Assembly: GCA_963821735.1 (NCBI GenBank)
Contig: CAWGFK010000055.1
Location: forward strand, 434,001 to 498,000
Source: Laspinema sp963821735
GTDB lineage: Bacteria > Cyanobacteriota > Cyanobacteriia > Cyanobacteriales > Laspinemataceae
Direction: 5' to 3'
DNA length: 64,000 bases
Position 1 is the stretch's first letter. Each line of letters starts with the position of its first letter. Both the position numbers and the translations under genes were made by a program. The notes beneath the pieces are model-generated. The model was not told the DNA's origin, searched no databases, and saw only the letters and a list, made by a program, of their open reading frames with translations. This document shows, piece after piece, positions 18,544 to 26,850 of this stretch.

Positions 18544-19476
18544 ATGTTTATACCCCCCGGTTTTGACCAGGGTTCAATCGTGACCTCCCTGGGTCGCATG
18601 GTTTACTATACCAACCGTCCGGAGTTTTGGCAGGGTGGACCCTCTGAAAGTGGCGATCGCCCGACCCAACCGACATTACTCTTCCTGCACGGATTTGGTG
18701 GGGGGTCCTCCGCTTATGAGTGGTCGAAAGTCTATCCCGCCTTTGCCTCAGACTACCGGATCCTCGCCCCCGACTTAATCGGATGGGGACGTTCAGAACA
18801 TCCGGAACGCAATTATCAAATTGAAGACTATCTGAGTACCCTCACGGAATTTATCCAACAGACTTGTTCCGAACCTGTGGTGGCGATCGCCTCTTCCCTA
18901 ACTGCTGCCTTCACCATTCGAGTGGCGATCGCCCATCCCGAGTTCTTCAAAAGCCTCATTTTAACCACCCCCTCGGGACTCTCCGACTTTGGGGAAAATT
19001 ACACCAACAGCTTTTTCGCCCAACTGGTGAAAACCCCCATTTTAGACCAACTCTTATATCGGACGGGAATCGCCACCGAACTAGGAATTCGCGGTTTCCT
19101 CGAAAACCGACAATTTGCCAATCCGGACTTAATTTATCCAGAAATCGTCCAAGCGTACCTCCAGTCGGCCCTAGAACCCAATGGCGAATATGCGGCCCTC
19201 TCCTTCGTGCGCGGGGACCTCTGCTTTGATTTAGCCCGGGATATCCCCCAACTGACCACTCCCACCGCCTTTATTTGGGGACGCCAGTCCCAATTTACCG
19301 GACCTGAAATCGGCAAGCGTCTTGCCAGTCTCAACCCCTCCGCAATTCGGGAGTTCATCCAGCTTGAAATGGTCGGATTAACGCCCCAGTTGGAAGTTCC
19401 GGCAGTCACCATTGGTTTAATCCGCAGATTGCTGCTGGAACTCACTGAGCGATCGCCCGAATCGGTCGGGACTTAG
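18544..19476 (+). CDS. Alpha/beta fold hydrolase
   Basis: A 310-residue alpha/beta hydrolase. It shows the family's oxyanion motif FLHGFGGGSSAYEW (about residue 50), ILAPDLIGWGRSEHPE after strand 4, and a nucleophile elbow at AIASSLTAAF (about residue 118) where the usual first Gly of GxSxG is Ala and the last is Thr. The acid lies around AFIWGRQSQFTG. The catalytic His is less clear: the stretch where it should sit reads IREFIQLEMVGLTPQLEVP without an evident His, so activity may be altered or lost. The start ATG at 18544 follows a strong AGGAGGT. Substrate unknown. Confidence 0.85.
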   Translation: MFIPPGFDQGSIVTSLGRMVYYTNRPEFWQGGPSESGDRPTQPTLLFLHGFGGGSSAYEWSKVYPAFASDYRILAPDLIGWGRSEHPERNYQIEDYLSTLTEFIQQTCSEPVVAIASSLTAAFTIRVAIAHPEFFKSLILTTPSGLSDFGENYTNSFFAQLVKTPILDQLLYRTGIATELGIRGFLENRQFANPDLIYPEIVQAYLQSALEPNGEYAALSFVRGDLCFDLARDIPQLTTPTAFIWGRQSQFTGPEIGKRLASLNPSAIREFIQLEMVGLTPQLEVPAVTIGLIRRLLLELTERSPESVGT

Positions 19477-19500
19477 GACATCAGTTTGAGATTCCCAAAC

Positions 19501-19570
19501 AAGAAACCGGGTTTCTTGCCCAGATTTTTGACAGATTGCCAAAACTGGGGTGAAGAAACCCGGTTGTCTT
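19501..19570. repeat. AGAAACCGGGTTTCTT palindromic repeat, copy 2
   Basis: Arms AAGAAACCGGGTTTCTTG and GAAGAAACCCGGTTG flank CCCAGATTTTTGACAGATTG. It sits just after the hydrolase stop codon. It belongs to the same family as the copies at 8957, 25338, 38563 and 46112. Confidence 0.8.
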
Positions 19571-19634
19571 CCCTTTACTCCTAAGATTAGGCATCAGGTG
19601 TTGAAAACGCTTCTAAAATTGAGGCGATCGCAGC

Positions 19635-20165
19635 TTATTGAATCCGCACGTCAATCACACTGGCATTAAAGTTATAAGTGGTGCCTTCCAGTTCCATCGG
19701 CGTGCCGATTTTGACTTTGCTATTGCCCAGAACTGGACCATCATCGGTAATTTTGGCATTTCCCCCCAAGGTCATCAGCAAATTAGCGCTAAATGACTCT
19801 TCCTGCCTTGGGTCTGGTAATGCCTTAACGGAACCATCGGGTTGGGGAATGGCTAGGGTTCGGGTTAAAAGCTGTACCGATTTGACGTCAACTTGACCAT
19901 AGGGCTGATTGCGGATAATTACATTGGTTTTGCCCTTTTCTTGAAATTCTCGAAGGAGGGCTTCTGGGTCCCGGACACTCAGTCCCCGAACAATCAAATC
20001 AACCTCGACAGGTTTCGTGGTGACCCCACCAATTTGGGCAACGGAACCGGAAGTACCGGGAAAGAAAAAGATGCCGATGACAACCAGGAGAATGACCAAG
20101 GCAGCACCCAGGTCAAGAATGCTGATTTTGCCAAATAAGCGGCCTTGGCGATCCAAAATCTTCAT
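19635..20165 (-). CDS. DUF4330 domain-containing protein
   Basis: A 176-residue protein with the layout of the DUF4330 family, common in cyanobacteria: MKILDRQGRLFGKISILDLG at the cytoplasmic end, one transmembrane helix (ALVILLVVIGIFFFPG), then an extracytoplasmic beta-rich domain with VEVDLIVRGLSVRDPEALL, VQLLTRTLAIPQPDGSVKAL and a C-terminal LEGTTYNFNASVIDVRI. The start at 20165 is chosen because the conserved domain opens exactly there; upstream in-frame codons to 20198 add 11 unconserved residues. Function unknown; members often occur near secretion or envelope genes. Confidence 0.85.
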   Translation of the reverse strand: MKILDRQGRLFGKISILDLGAALVILLVVIGIFFFPGTSGSVAQIGGVTTKPVEVDLIVRGLSVRDPEALLREFQEKGKTNVIIRNQPYGQVDVKSVQLLTRTLAIPQPDGSVKALPDPRQEESFSANLLMTLGGNAKITDDGPVLGNSKVKIGTPMELEGTTYNFNASVIDVRIQ

Positions 20166-20561
20166 AAAATCAAGTCGTCCTACTTTAGCGAGACACAACT
20201 GAGGGCTGAACTATTTTCCCTTCAATGGTTTGAGCGATCGGTGATCAATCCACCGGACAGCAAGATGGGGATAGGGGATATTTGCTGTCAGATTATCATA
20301 ACAGTTAGAAGTGGCGGCGCGATCGCCTAGAATCTTTCCCCCCTCGAATCATCAAAACAGGTCTGAGGCATCGGTTTCAGGACATCTGGATTCCGATTAT
20401 TTTTGGGGTAGGAGAATTTATACCAAAGGTTGTTAAAAGTCGATTTTCTGTATTAGCCCGCGCAGGCGCGCTTGCCCAAAACCCCCCCCCCTGTGTGTGT
20501 TTTTATATATGGGAATCGGATTTCGGTCTTGAAGTCCTCGGTTTAATTTTAGACCCCTGGC
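20166..20561. other. Intergenic spacer with a repeat fragment
   Basis: Contains the 'TTAGCCCGCGCAGGCGCGC' repeat module near 20451-20480 (compare 2950 and 55493), followed by a nine-base C run at about 20481 and a GTGTGTGT stretch. No gene supported. Confidence 0.45.
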
Positions 20562-20936
20562 TCAACCGTCTAAGGCGATCGCAGCAGTCCAGGGAAAATT
20601 TTGGACAAGCAAGGGCGCAAAACCTGCGCCCTTGGGGATTACGGGCGACAAGTAGCCTCGATGGAAGTGGGCAATGGAGATCGCACTTAAATCTGTAGCA
20701 TCCCGGCGATCGCCCTGGGGTTGGTCTGGCCGGACAAACATCGCCGCTTGGGTAGTCTTGGCACTATTTTTGGCGGCATTGAGGATAGATTCAGCAAGCT
20801 TGTCCCGGGCCGAATCGGGAATGAATGGATTCAGACTCGCGGTAGAACAACTGGCTGGATCTAACGGTTGCATGAGGGCGGGTAGCGAAAAAAAGAATAA
20901 AAATAGGCTAACCCTGCCTAAAAACTGGAGGTGCAT
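20562..20936 (-). CDS. Small secreted hypothetical protein
   Basis: A 124-residue protein I do not recognise. It has a clear export signal (HLQFLGRVSLFLFFFSLPAL), then a short helical region with DSARDKLAESILNAAKNSAK, and a low-complexity C-terminus that may simply read through. A good Shine-Dalgarno, AGGAGAACAGGG, precedes the ATG at 20936, which is the main reason to accept it as a gene. It has no operon partner. Confidence 0.5.
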   Translation of the reverse strand: MHLQFLGRVSLFLFFFSLPALMQPLDPASCSTASLNPFIPDSARDKLAESILNAAKNSAKTTQAAMFVRPDQPQGDRRDATDLSAISIAHFHRGYLSPVIPKGAGFAPLLVQNFPWTAAIALDG

Positions 20937-21118
20937 CCCTGTTCTCCTAACTCATAAGGTAGGCATGGACGCTATACGGATCCTCTGGTCCAAAGTCGGG
21001 ATGAATACAGAGGAAATTTTTAGGCAGGGCGATCGCTTTTGAGGAAAGAGTTGTTTTCCTCAATTTTGCGATCAAAGGGTGCAATGAATCGGCGTTAGAG
21101 TTGTAGTAGAGTTAGGGT

Positions 21119-21553
21119 TTAAATCTCTTGGACTAACACCTGATCTCCTTCTATTTTGACTAAATAGGGTGGGAGATTTTCTTCAGCTGGACCTTTGAGA
21201 ACGGTGCCATCGGGAGAATATTCGCTACCATGACAGGGACAGATGTACTTGCGTTCTCCGGCGTTCCAATCTACCAGACAGCCTTTATGAGTACAAGTCG
21301 GATTCACGGCATAAAGGAGTTCAGAATTTTCTGGATTGCGGGTTACAGAAATGGCTCCATTTTCAAAATTTTCCTTCAGAATTTGACCCTGAGTCTCTAA
21401 TTCGGAGACGCTCCCGACTGGCTCAAAGTTACCTGGGGTAGTGGATACTTCCGTTGTGGATTCTCCCGAGGGAGTACAGGCAGCGATCGCCATTGGCAAA
21501 AAACTGGCAATCCCACCGACACCAACCCAGCTTAAAAAATCTCGACGCTTCAT
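21119..21553 (-). CDS. Rieske 2Fe-2S protein (Tat-exported or lipoprotein)
   Basis: A 144-residue Rieske protein. The cluster ligands are in CTHKGC (about residue 84) and CPCHGSEYSPDG (about residue 103), both complete. The N-terminus KRRDFLSWVGVGGIASFLPM has a twin-arginine signal, and MAIAAC ends in a lipobox-like Cys, so a membrane-anchored form outside the cytoplasm is likely. It lacks the long transmembrane hinge of PetC1; its size fits small arsenite-oxidase-like or PetC-type single-domain Rieske proteins in cyanobacteria. The ATG at 21553 is preferred over 21652 because the Tat motif starts there. Confidence 0.88.
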   Translation of the reverse strand: MKRRDFLSWVGVGGIASFLPMAIAACTPSGESTTEVSTTPGNFEPVGSVSELETQGQILKENFENGAISVTRNPENSELLYAVNPTCTHKGCLVDWNAGERKYICPCHGSEYSPDGTVLKGPAEENLPPYLVKIEGDQVLVQEI

Positions 21554-21726
21554 AGGCTTCTCTCTTGAAGAGATAAAGAATATTCCTATAATAGACCGCT
21601 TGACAAAATCTACCCATCCCCTTCCGTGATCCAGGAGGGTTTTGGGGATCACGATTTCTGGCGATCGCTTTTGTCCAGCTAACTTGATATGATTTGACTA
21701 TTCTGGCGCTTTGGGGGGGGAAGGTC

Positions 21727-22937
21727 ATGGAACGCTTAATTTCTCTGTTGGGATTAATTACATTTGTGGGCAATCGCTTATGCTTTCTCGGTCAACCGCC
21801 AAGCCATCCGGTGGCGAACGGTCCTTTGGGGAATTGGGTTACAACTGTTTTTTGCGCTGTTTATTCTCCAGGACGACCCCGGGTTTCGCCTTATTTAAGT
21901 TTTTAGGCGATCGGGTCAATGACTTTCTGAATTTTGCCGATGTGGGGGCTATTTTTGTCTTTGGCGAAAACTTCAAAGAGCATTTTTTTGCTTTTAAAAT
22001 TTTGCCTACCATCATCTTTTTTTCTGCCTGCATTACCCTGCTTTATCACTACGGAATTTTACAGCGGGTTGTCCAGGGTATTGCTTGGGTAATGATGCGA
22101 ACCATGAAAACTTCCGGGGCCGAATCCCTCTCTTCTGCGGCGAATATTTTTGTCGGACAAGTGGAAGCCCCGCTGCTGATTAAACCCTATATTGCTGCTA
22201 TGACTAATTCTGAACTTCATGCGGTGATGACTGGAGGATTTGCCACCATTGCTGGCGGTGTATTAGCGGCCTATATCTCTTTTGGAATTCCGGTAGAACA
22301 TTTGTTATCCGCTTCGGTGATGTCTGCACCGGCATCCTTGGCGATTTCTAAGTTATTGTATCCTGAAACCGAAAAATCTTCCACAGCCGGTCAAATCGAA
22401 ATCAACCGAGAAAGTCCTTATGTTAATGCCATTGATGCCATCACTTCCGGGGCAATTGAAGGGTTAAAATTAGCCTTAAATGTGGCAGCGATGTTGATTG
22501 CTTTTTTAGGATTAGTGGCGTTGTTGAATGCGGGGTTGGGATGGATGGGGAGTTGGGTGGGAATTCCTTCTTTGTCTTTTGAGTTGATTTTATCCTATTT
22601 AATGGCCCCGGTTGCCTGGTTGATGGGAGTTCCCTGGGCGGATGTGGAAGCGGTGGGAATGCTGCTGGGGAAAAAGACAATTTTGAATGAGTTTATTGCC
22701 TATCTGGATTTAAAACAATTGATTGAAAATCAGGCAATTTCTCCCCGTTCCGTGGTGATTGCCACTTATGCGTTATGTGGATTTTCTAACTTGGGGTCGA
22801 TCGCCATTCAAATTGGCGGTATCAGCGCGATCGCACCCAATCGGCAAGGAGATTTAGCCCGATTAGGCGTTAGGGCAATGTTGGCGGGTTCCATCGCTTG
22901 TTTTATGACGGCTTGCATCGCTGGACTGTTGTTGTAA
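21727..22937 (+). CDS. CNT-family nucleoside transporter (twice frameshifted N-terminus)
   Basis: A concentrative nucleoside transporter (NupC/CNT) that carries nucleosides into the cell with H+ or Na+. The core is intact from GFALFKFLGDRVNDFLNFAD through FVGQVEAPLLIKPYI, MTGGFATIAGGVLAAYI, MSAPASLAISKLLYPE and ALCGFSNLGSIAIQIGG, all diagnostic. The first ~60 residues run through three frames: MERLISLLGLITFVG, then, after one extra base near 21772, IAYAFSVNRQAIRWRTVLWG to ILQDDPGF, then, after another extra base near 21887, the main frame. The start ATG at 21727 follows an AAGG after a run of eight G. With purA, adenosine deaminase and adenosine kinase it would give a nucleoside salvage route. 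Confidence 0.88.
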
Positions 22938-22944
22938 GTTGGGG

Positions 22945-22992
22945 GTGGACCCCACCCTAACCCTCCCCTTGCCAAGGGGAGGGGACCGGAAG
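22945..22992. repeat. GGGAGGGTTAGGGTGGGG-type repeat, copy 1
   Basis: GTGGACCCCACCCTAACCCT followed by CCCCTTGCCAAGGGGAGGGG. The inverted copy lies at 38690-38732 (GGTTCCCTCCCCTTGGCAAG onwards). A common cyanobacterial spacer repeat. Confidence 0.75.
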
Positions 22993-23198
22993 GGAAGGAA
23001 GGCAAGGGAGAGAAAGGGGAATCAAAGCCGATTCGATTTACAATGAGGGGGACTGGGGCATCGGTACAGGATGAAGTTCTCGGGACCCGAAACCGGGGGT
23101 TTTGTCTCAATTGGGGGCAAATACCGCAGAAATTTTGTGAAAGACCCCGGTTTGTCTTGCCATGACTGTACTGATCGCCTAGATAGAAGAACCCGTCA

Positions 23199-23569
23199 GC
23201 ACCCCCGGCTGAAGCATGGGGGCTTCGTGCCTCCACTTCAGGTAGCTGACCAGCTTAAGCCTTAACTGGCTACGTTCAGAGCAAGAGTTAAAGTTCCTAC
23301 CCGGGAATGCGTGCTAGTTCCCGGCTCTAGAACCGAATCGTTAAACATCCCTAAGGGGTTAAGGACGTGCGATTTGGATAGTACCGACTCTGAACATTGG
23401 CGAAGCAAACATGACCCCGCAAGGGAGTCGGAGCCAACCATAGCTCCGTGGAGGGGCAACCATACCTCTCCACCCCGCAAGGGGGTGCTGGCGGCGGTCA
23501 TCCGCTTGAGTCGGTTTTCCTCTCCGTGATCAATCACGGAGCTTCCAACCCTCCCAGGAGTTTTACGTG
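23199..23569 (+). ncRNA. Putative standalone HEARO / IscB-type omega RNA locus
   Basis: About 350 bases with dense, well-formed hairpins and no coding potential: CACCCCCGGCTGAAGC / GGGGGCTTCGTG (23199-23228, like an IS200/IS605 subterminal hairpin); GTAG...CCAG / CTGG...CTAC (23242-23273), directly followed by TACGTTCAGAGCAAG, which I recall as the conserved core of HEARO/IscB omega RNAs; CCGGGAA / TTCCCGG (23301-23324); GTGGAGGGG / CCTCTCCAC (23448-23473); CACCCCGCAAGGGGGTG (23471-23487); and a final CTCCGTGAT / ATCACGGAG (23522-23541). An AGGAG and GTG follow at 23556-23569, where an iscB gene would begin, but that frame stops after eight codons. No iscB or tnpB is present. A TnpB-type omega RNA or another IS605 end is the alternative. 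Confidence 0.55.
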
Positions 23570-23621
23570 ATTCTGTCGGACCCTGAAGCGTAACAATAAA
23601 CCCGTTGACAATTAGAGATTA

Positions 23622-24365
23622 ATGCCTGAACTACCAAAAGATTTAGATGAGGCGATCGCCCAAGCGAAAACAGCCACCAAAGCGGCCCTAGAGGATGGAT
23701 ATCGACTGGTGCAAGTCGAAATCGGGATTCCGGAATTGAAAATCCAACCGATCGCCGAAGAATTTCTCCCCCTCTTCGAGGAGTTGTTTGGCGATCGCTT
23801 TAAAGTGTACTTTCCCGATGCCGGTGCCGCTGCTTTAGCCCGTCGGGATTGGGGAGAGAGGCCCTATATCATTCGCGGATTGAGTGAACCCAAAGGTCAA
23901 ATCCAACCGGAAGACGAAGGATTTCTGTTTGTGGAACCTTCGGCAGTGGAAGTCAATACCCTAGAGAAAATGTGCGAACAAGCAGGCGATCGCCCTACGG
24001 TGATTCTCCTGCCGAAGTTGGAAAATGTCGCCATTATTGGCATTGGTTTGGCGGGAAGACAACTGCGGGAACGATTTCTTTCCACCATTGAATCTTGCTA
24101 CTACATCCAACCGAATCAAGGATATGCGGTGTTTCGCTGCTATCCCAGTCCCTGGCAAGTCTGGCTGGAAAAGGGGGACACCTACGAACTCATTTCAGAA
24201 ACAGCCGCCAAACCCGTCGGTGACGACTTAGAACGCTTAATTACCCAAGCGACGGGTACGGCGGAAGAATCGACGGATGAAGGCACCAACAAGTCTTTAA
24301 CAGCCCCGAAAAAACCGGGCTTAATGACGAATATGAAGCGCTTTTTACGGGCATTAAGCCAATAA
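23622..24365 (+). CDS. DUF1995 family protein
   Basis: A 247-residue protein of the DUF1995 family, shared by cyanobacteria and chloroplasts (the plant LPA3 family, linked to photosystem II assembly). Visible family stretches are LDEAIAQAKTATKAALEDGY, LVQVEIGIPELKIQPIAEEF, VYFPDAGAAALARRDWGE, LFVEPSAVEVNTLEKMCEQA and YAVFRCYPSPWQVWLE. A variable acidic linker and a basic amphipathic tail (GLMTNMKRFLRAL) follow. The ATG at 23622 opens the conserved domain. It ends shortly before a terminator-like hairpin. Role in photosystem biogenesis is inferred from plant homologues. Confidence 0.85.
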   Translation: MPELPKDLDEAIAQAKTATKAALEDGYRLVQVEIGIPELKIQPIAEEFLPLFEELFGDRFKVYFPDAGAAALARRDWGERPYIIRGLSEPKGQIQPEDEGFLFVEPSAVEVNTLEKMCEQAGDRPTVILLPKLENVAIIGIGLAGRQLRERFLSTIESCYYIQPNQGYAVFRCYPSPWQVWLEKGDTYELISETAAKPVGDDLERLITQATGTAEESTDEGTNKSLTAPKKPGLMTNMKRFLRALSQ

Positions 24366-24390
24366 TCGGGGAATAAGTAGGAACAGGACT

Positions 24391-24445
24391 CCAGTGCGTC
24401 CGAGTCTGAATTGATAGATAGGAACGCACTGGCGTCGTTTTCTTT
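24391..24445 (+). terminator. Terminator after DUF1995 gene
   Basis: CCAGTGCGT at 24391 pairs with ACGCACTGG at 24424, followed by CGTCGTTTTCTTT. The loop is long (24 bases) but the stem and T-rich tail fit a terminator. Confidence 0.6.
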
Positions 24446-24487
24446 ACCCCAGCATGAATAGCCCAGCTTGTTTACCCAGGCAACTCC

Positions 24488-25246
24488 ATGAGCAAAATTA
24501 ACTCCCGACGCATTGCGATCGGGGATGTCCACGGTCATTATGACGCACTCGTGAAACTCCTAGATGCGATCGCCCCCACCGCCGACGATCGCCTGTACTT
24601 CCTCGGCGACTTAATCGATCGCGGTCCCGATAGTGCCTCCGTGGTTAAATTAGTCCGGGACAATCAATTTACCTGCCTCCTTGGTAACCACGAACATCTT
24701 CTCATCACCGCCTGCGGTAACGGCAAAGTCAATCAACCCGCACTCCAAGCTTGGCGCTACAGTGGGGGACAAAATACCTTAACCAGCTATCCCAAACTCT
24801 ACTCCCATCCCAGCGAAGCCCTATTAGAGGATGTCGCCTGGATGCAAACCCTTCCCCTCTATGTAGATTTAGGCGATGCCTGGTTAGTTCATGCCGGGGT
24901 TCATCCCGATCTGCCGATTCAGGATCAAGGTGCCGAAGACTTTTGCTGGATTCGCGCACCCTTCCACAATATTCGCAAGCCCTACTTTCCCAATAAACTC
25001 ATCGTAGTCGGTCATACCATCACCTTTACCTTTAAAGGACTCAAACCCGGACAACTCGCCAAAGGGAACGGTTGGCTGGATATTGATACCGGCGCTTATC
25101 ACCCCATGAGTGGCTGGTTATCCGCCTTCGACCTCACCCACCGCCAAGTTTACCAAGTCAACCTCTTCAAAGGCAAAGTCCGCAAACTCTCTCTACAAGA
25201 TGCCGTAGTATCCATTCACCCCAAACAAGGGGCTATTTGTCCCTAG
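24488..25246 (+). CDS. Metallophosphoesterase (Ser/Thr phosphatase-like)
   Basis: A 252-residue PPP-type metallophosphatase. All phosphoesterase motifs are visible: GDVHGHYDAL (residue ~12), FLGDLIDRGPDS (~40), LLGNHEHLL (~64), LVHAGVHPDLP (~136) and VVGHTI (~175). The two metal ions sit on the Asp/His/Asn of these motifs. Relatives dephosphorylate protein or diadenosine tetraphosphate; the substrate here is undetermined. It has no signal peptide, so it acts in the cytoplasm. It is flanked by spacers on both sides and probably transcribed alone. Confidence 0.92.
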   Translation: MSKINSRRIAIGDVHGHYDALVKLLDAIAPTADDRLYFLGDLIDRGPDSASVVKLVRDNQFTCLLGNHEHLLITACGNGKVNQPALQAWRYSGGQNTLTSYPKLYSHPSEALLEDVAWMQTLPLYVDLGDAWLVHAGVHPDLPIQDQGAEDFCWIRAPFHNIRKPYFPNKLIVVGHTITFTFKGLKPGQLAKGNGWLDIDTGAYHPMSGWLSAFDLTHRQVYQVNLFKGKVRKLSLQDAVVSIHPKQGAICP

Positions 25247-25337
25247 TCCTCACCCTTTGACCCCTTTGCGTCTTAAAATAAATGAACCGATGAATGCATA
25301 CGACAATTAGGACATTGTAAGGTTTTACCTTTAAGGA

Positions 25338-25409
25338 CAAGAAACCGGGTTTCTAGCCAAAATTTGTGCCAAATTGCCACAGGTTGGGTTCAGAAACCGG
25401 GTTTTTCAC
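25338..25409. repeat. AGAAACCGGGTTTCTT palindromic repeat, copy 3
   Basis: Arms AAGAAACCGGGTTTCT and CAGAAACCGGGTTTTT around GCCAAAATTTGTGCCAAATTG. Here the right arm has the same sense as the left, slightly altered. Same family as the copies at 8957, 19501, 38563 and 46112. Confidence 0.75.
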
Positions 25410-25721
25410 CCGACTGGACCCACCCCCTACCGGGAATGCTTCTCTCTAGTCCTCCCATCCCTTCAGTGATCCTGTAATGGACGATGCTGTAATGGACTCT
25501 CAATTTGCCGAAAATTCGATAACATCAATTAGAAACCCCCGATCGCTCTCCTGAAGTAGTCGCGGTCCTCGTCACCTCGGACAATAGGTTTAATTATTTA
25601 AAGTAGGTAAAAAGATGGAAAATACAACCCATTGAGGGTTGGCTACCTATATTTTCATTAATTTAAGTTAACCGAATGGTTGACCCTTCTACTTTCTCAA
25701 CTTAAAATCTCTCCTAAAACA

Positions 25722-26759
25722 ATGAACAAACCGTCCCGGCAAAATATTTGGTCGCAATTAAATAATTATAAACTTTTACGATACTTGCTCTTATTCGCTT
25801 TTGGGTGGGCGATTCTTCAAGTATTAGAATATTTTGAAACTGTTATCGTCATTTTTATTTTCGCAGCTATTTTAGCTTTTTTGCTGAATTACCCTGTAAA
25901 ATGGATTCAGCGATGGGTTCCCCATAATCTTGCAGTTATTATAGTTTTTCTAACCAGTCTTCTCATCTTTGGGGGACTCACTATTACCCTAGGGGTATCT
26001 GTTTTATCCCAAGCTCAACAACTTCTGGAACAATCTCCTGAACTCTTACAGGGTCTTTTAGATTTATTAGACTATATTCAAGAAATATTAGCTCGCCGGA
26101 ATTTAGCCTTAGATTTAACAGCAATTGAAAACCATCTGCGAGAGGAAGCTTTGGCGGGAATTGGGGTGGGGTTAATGACGGTTCAAAAAATATTATCTAA
26201 CTTGGTAGATTTAATTTTAATCGCAGTAGTTGCCTTTTTCATGCTTTTAGATGGCAAACAAATCTGGGATTTGTTTCTCAAACTATTTCCCTCTCATTGG
26301 CGAAGTGACGTTACCCTGGCTATTCAGAAAAATTTTCTGGGATTTTTTTGGGGCCGGTTAATCTTATCCGTATTTTTTGCAGTCTCTTGTTTTGTGGTGT
26401 TTGTTATCCTTGGTATTCCTTATGCTTTAATCTTGGCAGCAGTCGGAGGATTGTTTGATTTAATTCCGGGAATTGGGGCAACTTTAGGAATTGGTTTAAT
26501 TTCTATGATTTTATTACCTCAAGGAATTTGGCTGAGTATCAAGGTGTTGGTAAGCTGTATTCTGCTTCAGCAGGTTGAAGAAAATTTACTGATGCCCCGA
26601 ATTATGAAGGATTCTATCAATGTCAATCCGGTTATTATGTTTCTAGCTTTATTGATTGGAGCTAGAGTGGCAGGATTGATGGGAATATTTTTAGCAATTC
26701 CAATTAGTGGGGTATTAATTAGCTTAGGGGAGATTGATGAAATGAAGGGAGACCCGTAA
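25722..26759 (+). CDS. AI-2E family transporter (PerM/YdiK family)
   Basis: A 345-residue polytopic membrane protein of the AI-2E transporter (PerM) family. Eight hydrophobic segments are visible, arranged as in the family: an N-terminal pair (LLFAFGWAILQVLEYF, IFIFAAILAFLLNYP), a central soluble helical loop (QLLEQSPELLQGLLDLLDYI), and the C-terminal cluster with GGLFDLIPGIGATLGI and QQVEENLLMPRIM, both strongly conserved. Despite the name, most members have no proven signalling role. The ATG at 25722 is preferred to the TTG at 25680, which would add an unconserved leader. No partner gene. Confidence 0.9.
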   Translation: MNKPSRQNIWSQLNNYKLLRYLLLFAFGWAILQVLEYFETVIVIFIFAAILAFLLNYPVKWIQRWVPHNLAVIIVFLTSLLIFGGLTITLGVSVLSQAQQLLEQSPELLQGLLDLLDYIQEILARRNLALDLTAIENHLREEALAGIGVGLMTVQKILSNLVDLILIAVVAFFMLLDGKQIWDLFLKLFPSHWRSDVTLAIQKNFLGFFWGRLILSVFFAVSCFVVFVILGIPYALILAAVGGLFDLIPGIGATLGIGLISMILLPQGIWLSIKVLVSCILLQQVEENLLMPRIMKDSINVNPVIMFLALLIGARVAGLMGIFLAIPISGVLISLGEIDEMKGDP

Positions 26760-26778
26760 GGGCTTAATTAAATTCAGA

Positions 26779-26822
26779 CAAGGTTTTTTTTAGAAAAAAC
26801 CGGGCTTTATAACCCGGTTAAT
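26779..26822 (-). terminator. Terminator of the M48 protease gene
   Basis: Read on the minus strand, AACCGGGTTATAAAGCCCGG is followed by TTTTTTCT, a classic stem-loop and T-run 29 bases past the protease stop. On the plus strand the adjoining GGTTTTTTTTAGAAAAAACC could serve the convergent AI-2E gene. Confidence 0.85.
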
Positions 26823-26850
26823 GTGAATTTAAAGAAAAATGGTTGAGGGA

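Noticed and set aside
20474..20490. Nine-base C run as a slippery or phase-variable tract
   Set aside because: It lies in a spacer with no gene start nearby, so variation there would not switch a reading frame.
21711..21726. Nucleoside transporter starting at 21711 in the main frame
   Set aside because: The first ~60 residues in that frame match nothing; the proper N-terminus is MERLISLLGL from 21727 via two frame corrections.
22808..23236. 142-codon minus-strand open frame
   Set aside because: It runs through the 3' end of the nucleoside transporter, a GC-rich spacer repeat and the omega RNA-like hairpins. No family resemblance and no ribosome binding site; it is a shadow.
23262..23537. 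91-codon minus-strand open frame inside the structured RNA locus
   Set aside because: It has no family resemblance and is opposite strong hairpins; coding is unlikely.
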